This document shows, piece by piece, positions 26,970-35,417 of a stretch of 64,000 nt of DNA (positions are counted from its first letter, which is position 1; each line of letters opens with the position of its first letter). Location of the stretch: assembly GCA_964394085.1 (NCBI GenBank), contig CAYMWF010000017.1:1-64000 (forward strand). Direction: 5' to 3'. The DNA is from CAYMWF01 sp964394085 [NCBI: uncultured Gemmatimonadota bacterium] (GTDB lineage: Bacteria; GCA-2686955; CAYMWF01). The position numbers and the translations under genes are program-made. A model generated the notes under the pieces. That model did not search any database, was not told where the DNA came from, and saw only the letters and a program-made list of their open reading frames with translations.

Positions 26970-29321
26970 TCAGTCCGAGGTCACCTCCACTTCGAAACTC
27001 GCCGAAGCGGCAACGAAGCTCGGATAGACACCCAGCTTGACCTCGCAGGTATAGGTTCCTTCGGGAGCATGGGCCGGCACATCCAAAACACGCTGCAGCG
27101 AGTAGGCCTGGCCCGGCACCAGAGTGGCCGCCGCGGGTCCGTCCACCGGGTTGCCCGGATACGGATCCCCGTTCGGAAGAGTCAGCTCGGTCCAGCCGTG
27201 GTAGCCTACCGGCACATTCCCCTCGTTGGCCGCCGTCGCCGTATACCGGAGCTCGCCGGGCTTCACCACGGAGCCCGACTCCGGCACGGCGGCGATGCTC
27301 ACATCGGCCTCGCCCGCCACCGAAACTTCCGTCTCGAAGGGGATCCGGTTCTGCGCGGTCACCGTCACCGACATCGCACCGGCCTCCGGCGCCGCCGGAA
27401 GCCACGCGCTTCCGTTCGCGGAAGTGAAGCCGGAAACCTGCATTCCATGCCCCTGCATGAGGCAGACATGCGCGTCGGGCACCGCCGCTCCCTCACCGTC
27501 GGAGACCCTGACCGTGTAGCACTGGGGGCCTTCGGGCACCGCCGCGGCGCAGGCCGCCTCGAGGGGCGCGGGATCATCGGTCCAGAGCGGAAGCGCCGGA
27601 TCCCCGTTCAGGGTGAGCTCCAGCCAGATGAACTTGGAGTAGTCGTCCGAGGGATAGTAAAGGTCCTTGGAGCGGGCGAGGGCTTCTCCGGCCCGGTACC
27701 TGTTCTCCGCCGGATCCAGGAGGGAGCGCCACCAGAGCCGGTTGAACAGGCAGGAAAGCGTGGTCGTATAACCCGGATTATACCAGCCGTAGTGGGTATT
27801 GCCGTTGTAGGCGATGCCGGCGCCGTCCGGGTTGTGGGTCCAGGCTTCGCCGAAAGAGTCGTTCACCTGGATCGCGTTGGAGAAGCATCCCGGCGAGTAA
27901 GCCGTGCCGGCCCTGTCTCCGTTCCCCAGGGCCAGGAAATCCTCGTTGTACAGGTGCCAGCCGTGATTGACGCTGCCCACGCCGTGCGCCGTCGGACCCG
28001 CGTGATCCGAAAGGTTGACGAGGCAGGGACCCGACTCGAGAGCCGCCAGCGACTCCGCGAGATGATCGTTCCACATGCTGTCGTAGACTTTCCATACATC
28101 GTACCTGTCGGGGATATAGAGCAAATCGATGTCTTCGGCCATCTCCTCCGTGTGGGTGGCCGAATCGAAGTCGAAGGCGCCGAGGAAGACGGTGGGACCG
28201 AAGTCTTCGACGGGCGGATCCTTGATATACCCGAGGGTTCGGGACGTGAAGCGGGCGATGTCATCCTCATTCTCCACGGAGGCGCGGCCCACGAAAACCT
28301 CGTTCAGCCAGTCGCCGTCCAGGTCGGAGCAGTATGCATCGGAGCAGACGTTCTCGTTGAGGTATCTGTACATCTTGTACGGGATGTGCCCCGTGTCGCC
28401 CCCCAGGAGCAGCCAGAGCATGCCCCAGTGCTCGTGCGCCTCTTCGACGAAGGCGGCGATCTGGTCCGTGCGCCCGCCCTCGTAGGTATCATACACCCAC
28501 TCGAGGGTGACGACGGTGTCGCGGAGGCCGGCCTTCATGTGCCACCCGGCGAGGTCGCGCCATGCGGGAGCGAGGGATGCGGGCGCCAGGATAACGTGAT
28601 CGTACCTGCCCGTGGGCAGGTCGAGTCCCCCTTCGGCTTCATATGCCGGGAGCGCCACCGCACCCGGATTCACCGCCGATGCCGCCAGCCGGGCGGCAAC
28701 GGTGCGGCGTCCCGGTTCGCTGAGGTTGCATCCCCTGATCGCTTTATCGTCGGCGACGCATTCAACGGTGAAAGTCACCTTCGAAGCCACGGCAAGCTCT
28801 CCCGTAACGGGATTGAACCGCACCGGGCGGACACGGACCCGGGCCATCCTCTGCCCGGCGAGGTCGCATCCTTCCAGGAGGGTCGCCGTTTCAGCGGGAT
28901 AGTATCGATCCGCTCCGTATACGGCGTCGCTTTTCGCAAAGACGGGATCTCCCGCCTCTCCCGGCCTGGCATGGCTGATCGTTTTCGGATCGGTGACGGG
29001 CGATATATCGAAGGTCCCCTGCAGCGGGTGCCATTCCGCGCCGTCCACGCGCACCCGGTGCGCCGCCGCGCCGGCGGGGAGCAGGACATTGACATCCCGG
29101 TAGGGCAGCGCGGGCGTCCCCGGTATCATCTCGTGGGGCAGCCCCCCCAGAAACGGGACGTCCATCCCCCCGGCCGTTCTGAAGTCGAGATCGAGCAGTG
29201 AAAATTCGACCGCGGCCGTGATTTCGTCGACCGGAGCCGCGGTCGCCGCAGCGGCGAGAATGATCAGCGCGCCGAGCGCAGCGCCGATCCGCGTTCGGGT
29301 TTTCAGTGAACGAAAAGTCAT
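26970..29321 (-). CDS. Secreted gingipain-type (C25) cysteine peptidase
   Basis: The start is placed at 29321 (MTFRSLKT) because AGGGG lies 5 nt upstream; the frame is open 23 codons further without a site. The protein is 783 residues, with a signal peptide (about 1-29) and a propeptide-like beta domain with LPYRDVNVLLP. The C25 catalytic domain follows. The likely dyad is H440 in NLSDHAG and C479 in SPGCFSNAI, matching the family pattern NYxGHG and AC-xxG-F only loosely. A C-terminal Ig-like region carries LPNGDPYPGNPVDGP. C25 peptidases of Bacteroidetes are exported through type IX secretion. No classical T9SS C-terminal domain is seen here, so the export route is open. Confidence 0.88.
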   Translation of the reverse strand: MTFRSLKTRTRIGAALGALIILAAAATAAPVDEITAAVEFSLLDLDFRTAGGMDVPFLGGLPHEMIPGTPALPYRDVNVLLPAGAAAHRVRVDGAEWHPLQGTFDISPVTDPKTISHARPGEAGDPVFAKSDAVYGADRYYPAETATLLEGCDLAGQRMARVRVRPVRFNPVTGELAVASKVTFTVECVADDKAIRGCNLSEPGRRTVAARLAASAVNPGAVALPAYEAEGGLDLPTGRYDHVILAPASLAPAWRDLAGWHMKAGLRDTVVTLEWVYDTYEGGRTDQIAAFVEEAHEHWGMLWLLLGGDTGHIPYKMYRYLNENVCSDAYCSDLDGDWLNEVFVGRASVENEDDIARFTSRTLGYIKDPPVEDFGPTVFLGAFDFDSATHTEEMAEDIDLLYIPDRYDVWKVYDSMWNDHLAESLAALESGPCLVNLSDHAGPTAHGVGSVNHGWHLYNEDFLALGNGDRAGTAYSPGCFSNAIQVNDSFGEAWTHNPDGAGIAYNGNTHYGWYNPGYTTTLSCLFNRLWWRSLLDPAENRYRAGEALARSKDLYYPSDDYSKFIWLELTLNGDPALPLWTDDPAPLEAACAAAVPEGPQCYTVRVSDGEGAAVPDAHVCLMQGHGMQVSGFTSANGSAWLPAAPEAGAMSVTVTAQNRIPFETEVSVAGEADVSIAAVPESGSVVKPGELRYTATAANEGNVPVGYHGWTELTLPNGDPYPGNPVDGPAAATLVPGQAYSLQRVLDVPAHAPEGTYTCEVKLGVYPSFVAASASFEVEVTSD

Positions 29322-29533
29322 TGTTTCCCCTCTCATGGTTTCGATTGTTGACGACATAAACAAGGTCGCGCCGGTGATACCTCCAGGCACCGCCGGCGAC
29401 CCGGAATAGCAAGTGTAACCCGGTTTCAGGGATTTCTCATATCCGATGAGGGGGAAAAGGCGGATAAAACCGAAGCCGCGCAGGTCAAAACACAGAATCT
29501 CGACAGTTTCAGCGGTATATCCCTGTCGAAGTG

Positions 29534-29567
29534 AAAAACGGAGGGAACGCGGAACGATCCCTCCGTT
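29534..29567 (-). terminator. Rho-independent terminator after the CARDB gene
   Basis: On the minus strand AACGGAGGGA and TCCCTCCGTT form a 10-bp stem around an 11-nt loop, followed by TTTTTC. It lies 48 bp after the stop of the gene at 29615. Nothing else is evident in the 293-bp gap up to 29614. Confidence 0.75.
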
Positions 29568-29614
29568 AATGCCGTCATCCGATGCGGGAACGGTGAGCGG
29601 ATCCGTGGTGCGGA

Positions 29615-30751
29615 TCAGCGTATTACTTCGACTCTGAACGTCGCACTCGAGATGAAGCTGCCGTTGTCATAGATCTCCACCTCGACGGTGTACCAGCCGA
29701 GGGGCGCGTAAGTCGGGACGAACAGATCAACCTGAGTCGATACTTCCTGGGCCGGCACGAGCGTGATATCGGCGCCCGAGTAGAGTGACCGGGTCAATGA
29801 AGCCGGACCGGACACGACCATGAGCGCCTCGTCGAAGGAGGCCGGGTCTGACCCGTTGTTCACGACTCCGGCCGTGAAGGAAAGTATTTCCCCCAGCCCC
29901 ACCGCGAACGGGTAATCCTCCACGAACACCTCGAGCCCGCCTTCACCCAGAATCGTGAAAGGAAGCGAGTCGTAGTTGTTGGTCTCGTCCGACTCGGGCA
30001 CGGCATCGAACTCGTCGAGCAGAGCGCCGATATAGTAGGAGCCCGGCGTCATATACCAGGGTACGCTCATACCGGAGTAGAGCGGCACGTCGTACACGCT
30101 TCCCGCCCCCAGCGATCCGACGAATTCGCGACCGCCTATGAGCAGTTGATCGCCGGTGGTGATGACAGGATCCTCGGAGATATAGAGACCCACGGAGAAA
30201 CCGCCCGCATCCTCGCCGCCCTGGTTACCCGCAACCACGCCGAGGAGGTCTCCTATAACCTCGCCGGGAAGCGCCTCTGCCGGGGCGGTAAACGAATCCA
30301 CGTACAGGTCTGCGATGGCGGTTCCTATGTAAATGGGGAGCGAATCGTAGTTGTTCGTTTCATCCGATTCGGGCACCGCATCGAATTCGTCGAGGAGGAC
30401 GCCGATGTAATAGTCGCCGGGCGTGAGATCCCCCGGAATCGACATACCGGCGTAGAGAGGTACGTCGTACACGCTTCCCGCCCCCAGCGATCCGACGAAT
30501 TCGCGACCGCCGATGAGCAGACGATCGCCGGTGGTGATGACAGGATCCTCCGAGATATACAGGCCGACCGAGAAGCCGCCGGCGTCCTCGTCGCCCTGGT
30601 TACCCGCGACGACGCCGAGTTGATCGCCTACCGCCTCGCCCGGTTCGGCCTGCGAGGGAGCGGTAAACGAATCCACATACAGATCGGGGAGTCCGAACGC
30701 CATGGTGGCCGAGCACACCAGCAACACGAAAATGGTGGATACGATCTTCAT
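29615..30751 (-). CDS. Secreted protein with two CARDB repeats and Ig-like C-terminus
   Basis: The start is placed at 30751 (MKIVSTIF) because AGGAGG lies 6 nt upstream and a signal peptide follows; the frame is open upstream to 31159 but that part is remnant sequence. The 378-residue protein has a signal (1-20) and two repeats of about 120 residues that are nearly identical over long stretches. Shared strings include SVGLYISEDPVITTGD, SVYDVPLY and DAVPESDETNNYDSLP, with the CARDB hallmark of ESDETNN near the end. The C-terminal Ig-like module is that of the 141-2171 protein. CARDB domains are extracellular adhesion-type folds. A terminator follows the gene. Confidence 0.9.
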   Translation of the reverse strand: MKIVSTIFVLLVCSATMAFGLPDLYVDSFTAPSQAEPGEAVGDQLGVVAGNQGDEDAGGFSVGLYISEDPVITTGDRLLIGGREFVGSLGAGSVYDVPLYAGMSIPGDLTPGDYYIGVLLDEFDAVPESDETNNYDSLPIYIGTAIADLYVDSFTAPAEALPGEVIGDLLGVVAGNQGGEDAGGFSVGLYISEDPVITTGDQLLIGGREFVGSLGAGSVYDVPLYSGMSVPWYMTPGSYYIGALLDEFDAVPESDETNNYDSLPFTILGEGGLEVFVEDYPFAVGLGEILSFTAGVVNNGSDPASFDEALMVVSGPASLTRSLYSGADITLVPAQEVSTQVDLFVPTYAPLGWYTVEVEIYDNGSFISSATFRVEVIR

Positions 30752-30983
30752 CTGTAACCTCCTTCTGCACGCCCGTACAGCTGTACGACGTGCGCCTTCG
30801 AGTATACCTGAATCGTTAATTCCGTTGGCCGGGTAAAGTATACCGGATACATGTGCTGCGATCAAATATATTCTGTCCGGTCGACGTGCTTGCCGCATGC
30901 CATCCATCATTCGACCCGCAGCACCAACAGGTTCGACAGCTGGTTGCCTGCAAGAGCCTGAAACGGGTATGCCCGCACCGGGG

Positions 30984-31175
30984 TTACCGCCCGGGACGCT
31001 GGAGCAGGTGACATCCAGGCGGCCGGCGCCGTTCTCCGATCGCACGGTGATTCGTTTCCCCGGGAAGTCCGGCAACTCGGTTATATGTCCCATCGGCTGC
31101 CAGGATGGTATCGCCTTCGGAAGCGGTGGTGATCGCCTCCTGGAGATCGGCGTGATCATCCTGCACGTTGGTCAC
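30984..31175 (-). pseudogene. Remnant of a beta-helix gene 5' end
   Basis: On the minus strand one frame reads DLQEAITTASEGDTILAADG-TY, matching the N-cap of the local beta-helix family (YPTIQ-AID---GD-VLVADGTY). A second frame then reads DFPGKRITVRSENGAG, matching the next family segment (F-GK-ITV-S-NG). The frame change and the absence of signal peptide and rungs show that only a broken fragment of about 60 codons remains. The next gene on this strand starts at 30751. The remaining DNA to 31440 shows nothing further. Confidence 0.65.
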
Positions 31176-31440
31176 CGCTGCATCCCCCGTACCCGAAAAA
31201 AAAGGAGCGGAATGGATTAGAGTACTGTTACCGGCACGATCGAAGGTCTGCAGACACTTATTGCTGCGCCTTCCTGATTCCGGTCGGATCCGAAATCGCG
31301 GTTTACCCGCGATCTCTTCTCCGGCTGCGGCTGAGTCGCATGGGGGTCAATCCCATGTTCTCCGGCATACATTCCTGAAACATTTGTGAAAGAGTCTTCC
31401 GTTGCGCAGCGATTCAGGCGTTCGTACAGGCTTGCTCCGG

Positions 31441-32937
31441 TTACTGCACGATGAACGCGCCCGTCGCCGTATCGGATATGTCGGGAAACAGGCCGATGTT
31501 CGCTTCATACAGGTAATTCCCGACAGGTGCATACACCGGAATCAGGTGAGCCAATATTCCGCTCTGCTGGGAGTTCGGAGGGATGGTGACCGTGTATGGA
31601 CCGAATATCCACCCGCCGCCGAAGGGAAACCATCTGCCGTCGGGAAGCCGGACTCTTGTGAACACCTCGCACGTGACGGATTCATTCTCATCGTTGGTGA
31701 CCGTCAGCCTGACCTGGAGCTCGCCGGGCTTATTGATGACCGGGGTAAGGATCTCGATATCGATATATATGTCGTATTCGGGTTTGACGTATTCGTCAGC
31801 CCCCATGTCGAATCCTCCGCCCTGGGGTCTCGTATCGTCATCGATATCGATATAAACCCCGGCGTCGATACCGCTGTCGATGCAGGGCGAATCCTGCTGA
31901 AGATGATAGTCGCCGCCCCCCGCGAAGATCGGGTCGGCGTCTATATTCCCCTCTCCGGCTCCCGTCCATCCTCCCTCGACATCAGAGAAATTCACGATCG
32001 GGTAAGATTCGCCTCCGGCATAAATCTCCGTGCCCGAATTGGCCCACAGTATGCAGTCGGTTACGATCGGCGACGAATACCAGCAGTAAAGTCCTCCCGT
32101 GCTCAAGATCCCCGTATTTTCCGTGATGGTGCAGTTGCTGATCACAGCATCGGAAAATGTCGTACAACCTATTCCTCCACCGTGCCATTCCGCACTGTTC
32201 CTGCTTATTAAACAATTAGTGATCTCCGGCGCGCTCCCGGTGCCGAAACCGAAGACGTGGATGCCTCCGCTGTAGTCGCCGGCCGTGTTTTCGGTTATCC
32301 GGCATTTACTGATAATCGCAACTCCGTTGCCGAAGTTGATTCCGCCGCCGCGCCATTCCGCCGTGTTGAACGATACGTCACAGTCGGCGATGGTCGGGTA
32401 AGAAATTCCCCCGAAACAGATACCGCCGCCATAGCGGGCTGAATTCCCCCTTACTGTACAGTTCAATATTGCGGCGGAAGAATAATCGCAGCCGAGACCT
32501 CCCCCGAAGTTTTCATAACATGTATTTCCCGTAAATATGCAGCCCGTGATTGTGGGAGATGAATATGCGCATTCGAGCCCGCCCCCGAACGCCCCGGTGT
32601 ACCAGGTATATCCATTCCTCACGGTGAAACCTTCAAGAGTGGAAGATAAGCCTTCACCGTTGATAAATCGAAATGCTCTGCCGTCATTTTCGCAATCGAT
32701 GACGGTGGCTTCCGGCCCGTTCAGAGAGAGAACGGTTATCGCCTTGCCGAAGTATTTGAGGTTCTTGTTGCGCGCGCCCGTAAAGGTGCCGTCGGAGACG
32801 AGCACGCTGTCGCCTTCTTCAGAAGCATCAATCGCATCCTGAATATATTCATAGTCGCCGGGGACAGTGATCGTTGTTCCGAACCCCGTGGAAACAAGGA
32901 AAAAAAGGAAAGTAACTGATGATATGATAGTTTTCAT
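31441..32937 (-). CDS. Secreted right-handed beta-helix (Pmp-like) protein
   Basis: The start is placed at 32937 (MKTIISSV), with GGGAG 5-6 nt upstream. The 498-residue protein has a signal peptide (1-20), the N-cap YEYIQDAIDASEEGDSVLV, beta-helix rungs with GGGI-C and NC pairs, and a GADEY hinge. Its C-terminal Ig-like module is a diverged member of the PWPGNP type: VRLPDGRWFPFGGGWIFGPY and PVYAPVGNYLYEANIGLFP. It lies downstream of a divergent RiPP locus and upstream of a beta-helix remnant on the same strand, suggesting local duplication and loss. Confidence 0.88.
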   Translation of the reverse strand: MKTIISSVTFLFFLVSTGFGTTITVPGDYEYIQDAIDASEEGDSVLVSDGTFTGARNKNLKYFGKAITVLSLNGPEATVIDCENDGRAFRFINGEGLSSTLEGFTVRNGYTWYTGAFGGGLECAYSSPTITGCIFTGNTCYENFGGGLGCDYSSAAILNCTVRGNSARYGGGICFGGISYPTIADCDVSFNTAEWRGGGINFGNGVAIISKCRITENTAGDYSGGIHVFGFGTGSAPEITNCLISRNSAEWHGGGIGCTTFSDAVISNCTITENTGILSTGGLYCWYSSPIVTDCILWANSGTEIYAGGESYPIVNFSDVEGGWTGAGEGNIDADPIFAGGGDYHLQQDSPCIDSGIDAGVYIDIDDDTRPQGGGFDMGADEYVKPEYDIYIDIEILTPVINKPGELQVRLTVTNDENESVTCEVFTRVRLPDGRWFPFGGGWIFGPYTVTIPPNSQQSGILAHLIPVYAPVGNYLYEANIGLFPDISDTATGAFIVQ

Positions 32938-33552
32938 GACTTTCTCCCCAAGTGGCTGCAGACGGTGCTCCTTCAAGAAGCGGCGGTTCTTCTTCAAGTT
33001 CGTTCTCACCTCGTTTTCACCTCCTGACGAAACTCTATAACATTATAGCCGAGGTGCCTGCTTTTTCGCCGTGGAAATATCTGAATAGTTTTCCGCGCCT
33101 TGCTCCCGGGATGTTCTTTTCTACGATCAGACAGGTCCTGATTCCTGTTTTTCCGGTTTTTGTGTAAGAATTCCTGTCTTCCAAGCACTAGTAAAAATAG
33201 ATGACCCCGCAATCGATTGTGGTCGCAGAACGGCAGGGGCGTCAGCTTCGGCCTCGACCCGGTTCACGGTAAAACCATGCCTGTTGAAATTTTCGCGGGA
33301 GGATCCTGTCCGGCTCCGGACCGGATCAAGATGCTCTCCGGAAAATCCGTTTATGGTCCGGGTTGTCCGCGGCCTGTGGCCCCTTGAACCATTATCAGCG
33401 TAAGCGTTTGTTTTCAAACTGTTTACGAGAGAGTCAAACATGTAACAGGGTCCGATACTCGATTTGTTGTTTCAATCACATTTCAGTCAGGATACGCCGC
33501 ATATTTTGTGCGACCGACCTGAGAAAAATTAAGGAATGAAAGGTGGTACTAT
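32938..33552. other. Intergenic region upstream of the RiPP precursor
   Basis: The 615 bp separate the divergent beta-helix gene from the Cys-rich precursor. An 18-codon frame (MLSGKSVYGPGCPRPVAP) starts near 33331 but has no ribosome binding site. The region becomes AT-rich at about 33450-33550, where the precursor promoter should lie (TTGTTG near 33469, CATATT near 33500). No box pair with standard spacing was found. Confidence 0.4.
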
Positions 33553-33828
33553 ATGAGAAACCTTGACATGATGGAACTTGCCAACGAGGCATTCGGCACG
33601 GTGGGCCCGTTCAAGGAAGCCGCGGCGGAGGCGTTATGCGCCACCCAGCGCGGCACCAAGGAATGCGGGTTATACACATGCAAGAGGAGCTTCTACTGCA
33701 AGAAAGGATTCACCTGCAAGACGATCTTCAACTGTCAGAAGACATTCAAATGCGTCAACGACCACACCTGCCAAGGCTTGTTTACCGAGCCTGGGCTCAT
33801 GCCGATGGATCCGGAAGCGGTTCGTTGA
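33553..33828 (+). CDS. Cys-rich RiPP precursor peptide with a six-residue cysteine periodicity
   Basis: The 91-residue peptide has AGGTGG about 8 nt before the ATG. Residues 1-37 look like a leader: acidic/helical MRNLDMMELANEAFG, then KEAAAEALCA. The core has cysteines at 38, 43, 49, 55, 61, 67 and 73. The last six are exactly six residues apart. Within the hexads an aromatic or His follows at +4 (F47, F53, F59, F65, H71, F77), giving C-(K/Q)-x-x-F-x. A short tail rich in Pro and Met ends the peptide. A radical SAM/SPASM enzyme and an exporter follow on the same strand, the usual setting of thioether RiPPs such as ranthipeptides and SCIFF. The spacing does not match the CX3D or SCIFF patterns I know. 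The modification itself is inferred. Confidence 0.85.
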   Translation: MRNLDMMELANEAFGTVGPFKEAAAEALCATQRGTKECGLYTCKRSFYCKKGFTCKTIFNCQKTFKCVNDHTCQGLFTEPGLMPMDPEAVR

Positions 33829-33838
33829 ACAGCGGAAA

Positions 33839-33863
33839 AACCCGGCAGAAAACCGGCCGGGTT
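33839..33863 (+). promoter_or_regulatory. Hairpin between precursor and maturase genes
   Basis: AACCCGGC and GCCGGGTT form an 8-bp stem around a 9-nt loop, 11 nt after the precursor stop. No T-run follows, so it is not a standard terminator. Such hairpins often lower read-through or protect the precursor mRNA so that more precursor than enzyme is made. That role is inferred. Confidence 0.5.
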
Positions 33864-33892
33864 GCTCTGCATACAGGAATCGAGATCTCAAA

Positions 33893-34015
33893 ATGAACCG
33901 GCGCAGTATCCGGACCCTGTTATTCAAAAATTTCGAATCGCGAAAAAGTGTGTGTCGCGGAGTCCGATGCCCGGCAGCCGCAGACAAACCTGACAAGAGG
34001 AGGAGGCGGAAATGA
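33893..34015 (+). CDS. Possible 40-residue basic peptide coupled to the maturase gene
   Basis: An ATG at 33893 opens a 40-codon frame whose TGA overlaps the maturase start as ATGA at 34012. The peptide is strongly basic (MNRRSIRTLLFKNF at the start, DKRRRRK at the end) with two cysteines (SVCRGVRC). Its own ribosome binding site is weak. The maturase has a strong AGGAGGAGG inside this frame. It may be a real small protein, or only a coupling device or chance frame. Confidence 0.35.
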   Translation: MNRRSIRTLLFKNFESRKSVCRGVRCPAAADKPDKRRRRK

Positions 34016-35343
34016 AACCTGGCGAGAACCTGCTGGATGAAACAAAGATTTACAGGCAAATCCGCGAAGAATGGCGCGGCATGAGCAGGAAGCCGTTCGA
34101 CGAAAAAACCGGAGCGAGGCTGGCGGGAGCGCTGTTCGGGAAATGCAGGGAGCGGGACAAAATGTCTCTGACCGGGAGCGAACTCAGCGATCTGACCTTT
34201 ACCATGGTCGACCGGATGATGTTCCATCCGGTGACGAACCTGGAACTGTTCCTCACCGAGAACTGCAATCTCCGGTGCGACTACTGCTTCGTGAAGAGAA
34301 AAAACAACCACCTGCGGATGAGCCTGGAAACGGGGCTGAAAGCGATAGATTTTCTTTTCGAATATTCATACGACCAGGCGGATCTCCATGTCATCTTTTT
34401 CGGCGGTGAGCCTCTTCTCGAGTACGAAAACGTTCAGAAGCTCATCGAGTATTCCGAGAAAAGAGCCTCGGCCGCCGGGAAGGATGTGAGCTTCTCCATG
34501 ACGAGCAACGCTCTCCTCCTGGATGAGGAGAAAATCTCCTGGTTGAATTCGCACGAACTGATGGTGCTTCTCAGCATCGACGGCATCGAACATGTTCATG
34601 ACCGGCACCGTGTGACCCCGGATGGGAAAGGCAGCTTCAGACGAATAATGGAAAAAATCCCGATGCTGAAAAGAACCCAGGGCTGGCTCGGCTCCAGGAT
34701 GACCGTGCTTCCCGATTCGGTGGACTTCCTCTTCGACGGGGTCAGGGTCCTCGCCGACGCCGGGATCAACCAGTTCATACTGGGGCTGGCCCACAGCGAC
34801 GACTGGACTATCGAAAATATCGAAATCCTTAGACGGCGGATGCTGGAGGTGGCGGAGTTCGCCCGCCGCAGGGCGGAAGACGGCGACCCGATCCGCGTCT
34901 CGGTCCTGGAACATGACCTAAAAGAAGCGGACGCCGGCGAGAAGGACATCAAGTGGGGCTGCTATGCGGGAAAAAACTCCGTGGCGGTCTCCACCGACGG
35001 CTGGCTCTATCCGTGCTCCAGGTTCGAAGCCATCACGGAGCATGAAAGCGACTCCGAATTCGTGCTGGGCCACGTCGATTCGGGTTTCAGGGGCAATTCG
35101 AACAGGGAGATCTTTATCGACCTCGAAAAAAAGCTCGAGAATCGATGCGGCGGCTGCTCGATGAAAGTTTCCTGTCACGGCGGATGCCCGGCGCTGAATC
35201 ATGAAGCGACCGGAGACATGGCGGTGCAGCCCTCCTCCGAGTGTCTGCTGCACGGAGTCGTGGAGGAGGTGTTCACCAGGTACGGCGAGTATATGGATCT
35301 CCAAACCTGCGAAAAAGAGGTCGCGGCCGGGAAGACGTCATGA
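34012..35343 (+). CDS. Radical SAM/SPASM peptide maturase
   Basis: The 443-residue protein has the radical SAM cluster motif CNLRCDYCF (C85, C89, C92). GGEP (FFGGEPLLEYENV) is typical for AdoMet binding. The C-terminal SPASM-type cysteines include WGCYAG, YPCSRFE, CGGCSMKVSCHGGC and SECLLHG, which would bind auxiliary Fe-S clusters. Residues 1-70 form a helical N-terminal part that could recognise the leader. The strong site AGGAGGAGG precedes the ATG. Downstream of a Cys-rich precursor, such enzymes typically install thioether or other carbon crosslinks. The substrate here is therefore taken to be the peptide at 33553-33828, by context. Confidence 0.93.
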   Translation: MKPGENLLDETKIYRQIREEWRGMSRKPFDEKTGARLAGALFGKCRERDKMSLTGSELSDLTFTMVDRMMFHPVTNLELFLTENCNLRCDYCFVKRKNNHLRMSLETGLKAIDFLFEYSYDQADLHVIFFGGEPLLEYENVQKLIEYSEKRASAAGKDVSFSMTSNALLLDEEKISWLNSHELMVLLSIDGIEHVHDRHRVTPDGKGSFRRIMEKIPMLKRTQGWLGSRMTVLPDSVDFLFDGVRVLADAGINQFILGLAHSDDWTIENIEILRRRMLEVAEFARRRAEDGDPIRVSVLEHDLKEADAGEKDIKWGCYAGKNSVAVSTDGWLYPCSRFEAITEHESDSEFVLGHVDSGFRGNSNREIFIDLEKKLENRCGGCSMKVSCHGGCPALNHEATGDMAVQPSSECLLHGVVEEVFTRYGEYMDLQTCEKEVAAGKTS

Positions 35344-35417
35344 TGAAGCGTCCGCAGGCGAAAGTGTGCTCCGGCAGCTCGATGTCGAAACTGCCGATAC
35401 AGACCGGGAAATCATGA
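35340..35417 (+). CDS. Possible 25-residue ORF bridging maturase and exporter genes
   Basis: ATGATG at 35340 overlaps the maturase stop. The frame (MMKRPQAKVCSGSSMSKLPI, then QTGKS) ends in a TGA that overlaps the exporter ATG at 35414. Both ends are thus ATGA-type junctions, consistent with translational re-initiation from maturase to exporter. The first bases (ATGATGAAGCGTCCG) resemble the exporter start (ATGATGAAACGATCC), which suggests a small duplication. A functional peptide is possible but unproven. Confidence 0.35.
   Translation: MMKRPQAKVCSGSSMSKLPIQTGKS

Noticed and set aside
26940-29201. 753-codon open frame antisense to the C25 peptidase
   Set aside because: It is fully covered by the C25 gene, which has a signal peptide, catalytic motifs and a ribosome binding site; high GC creates long antisense frames.
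30752-31159. N-terminal extension of the CARDB protein
   Set aside because: The signal peptide and a perfect AGGAGG site place the start at 30751; the upstream part is beta-helix remnant and intergenic sequence.
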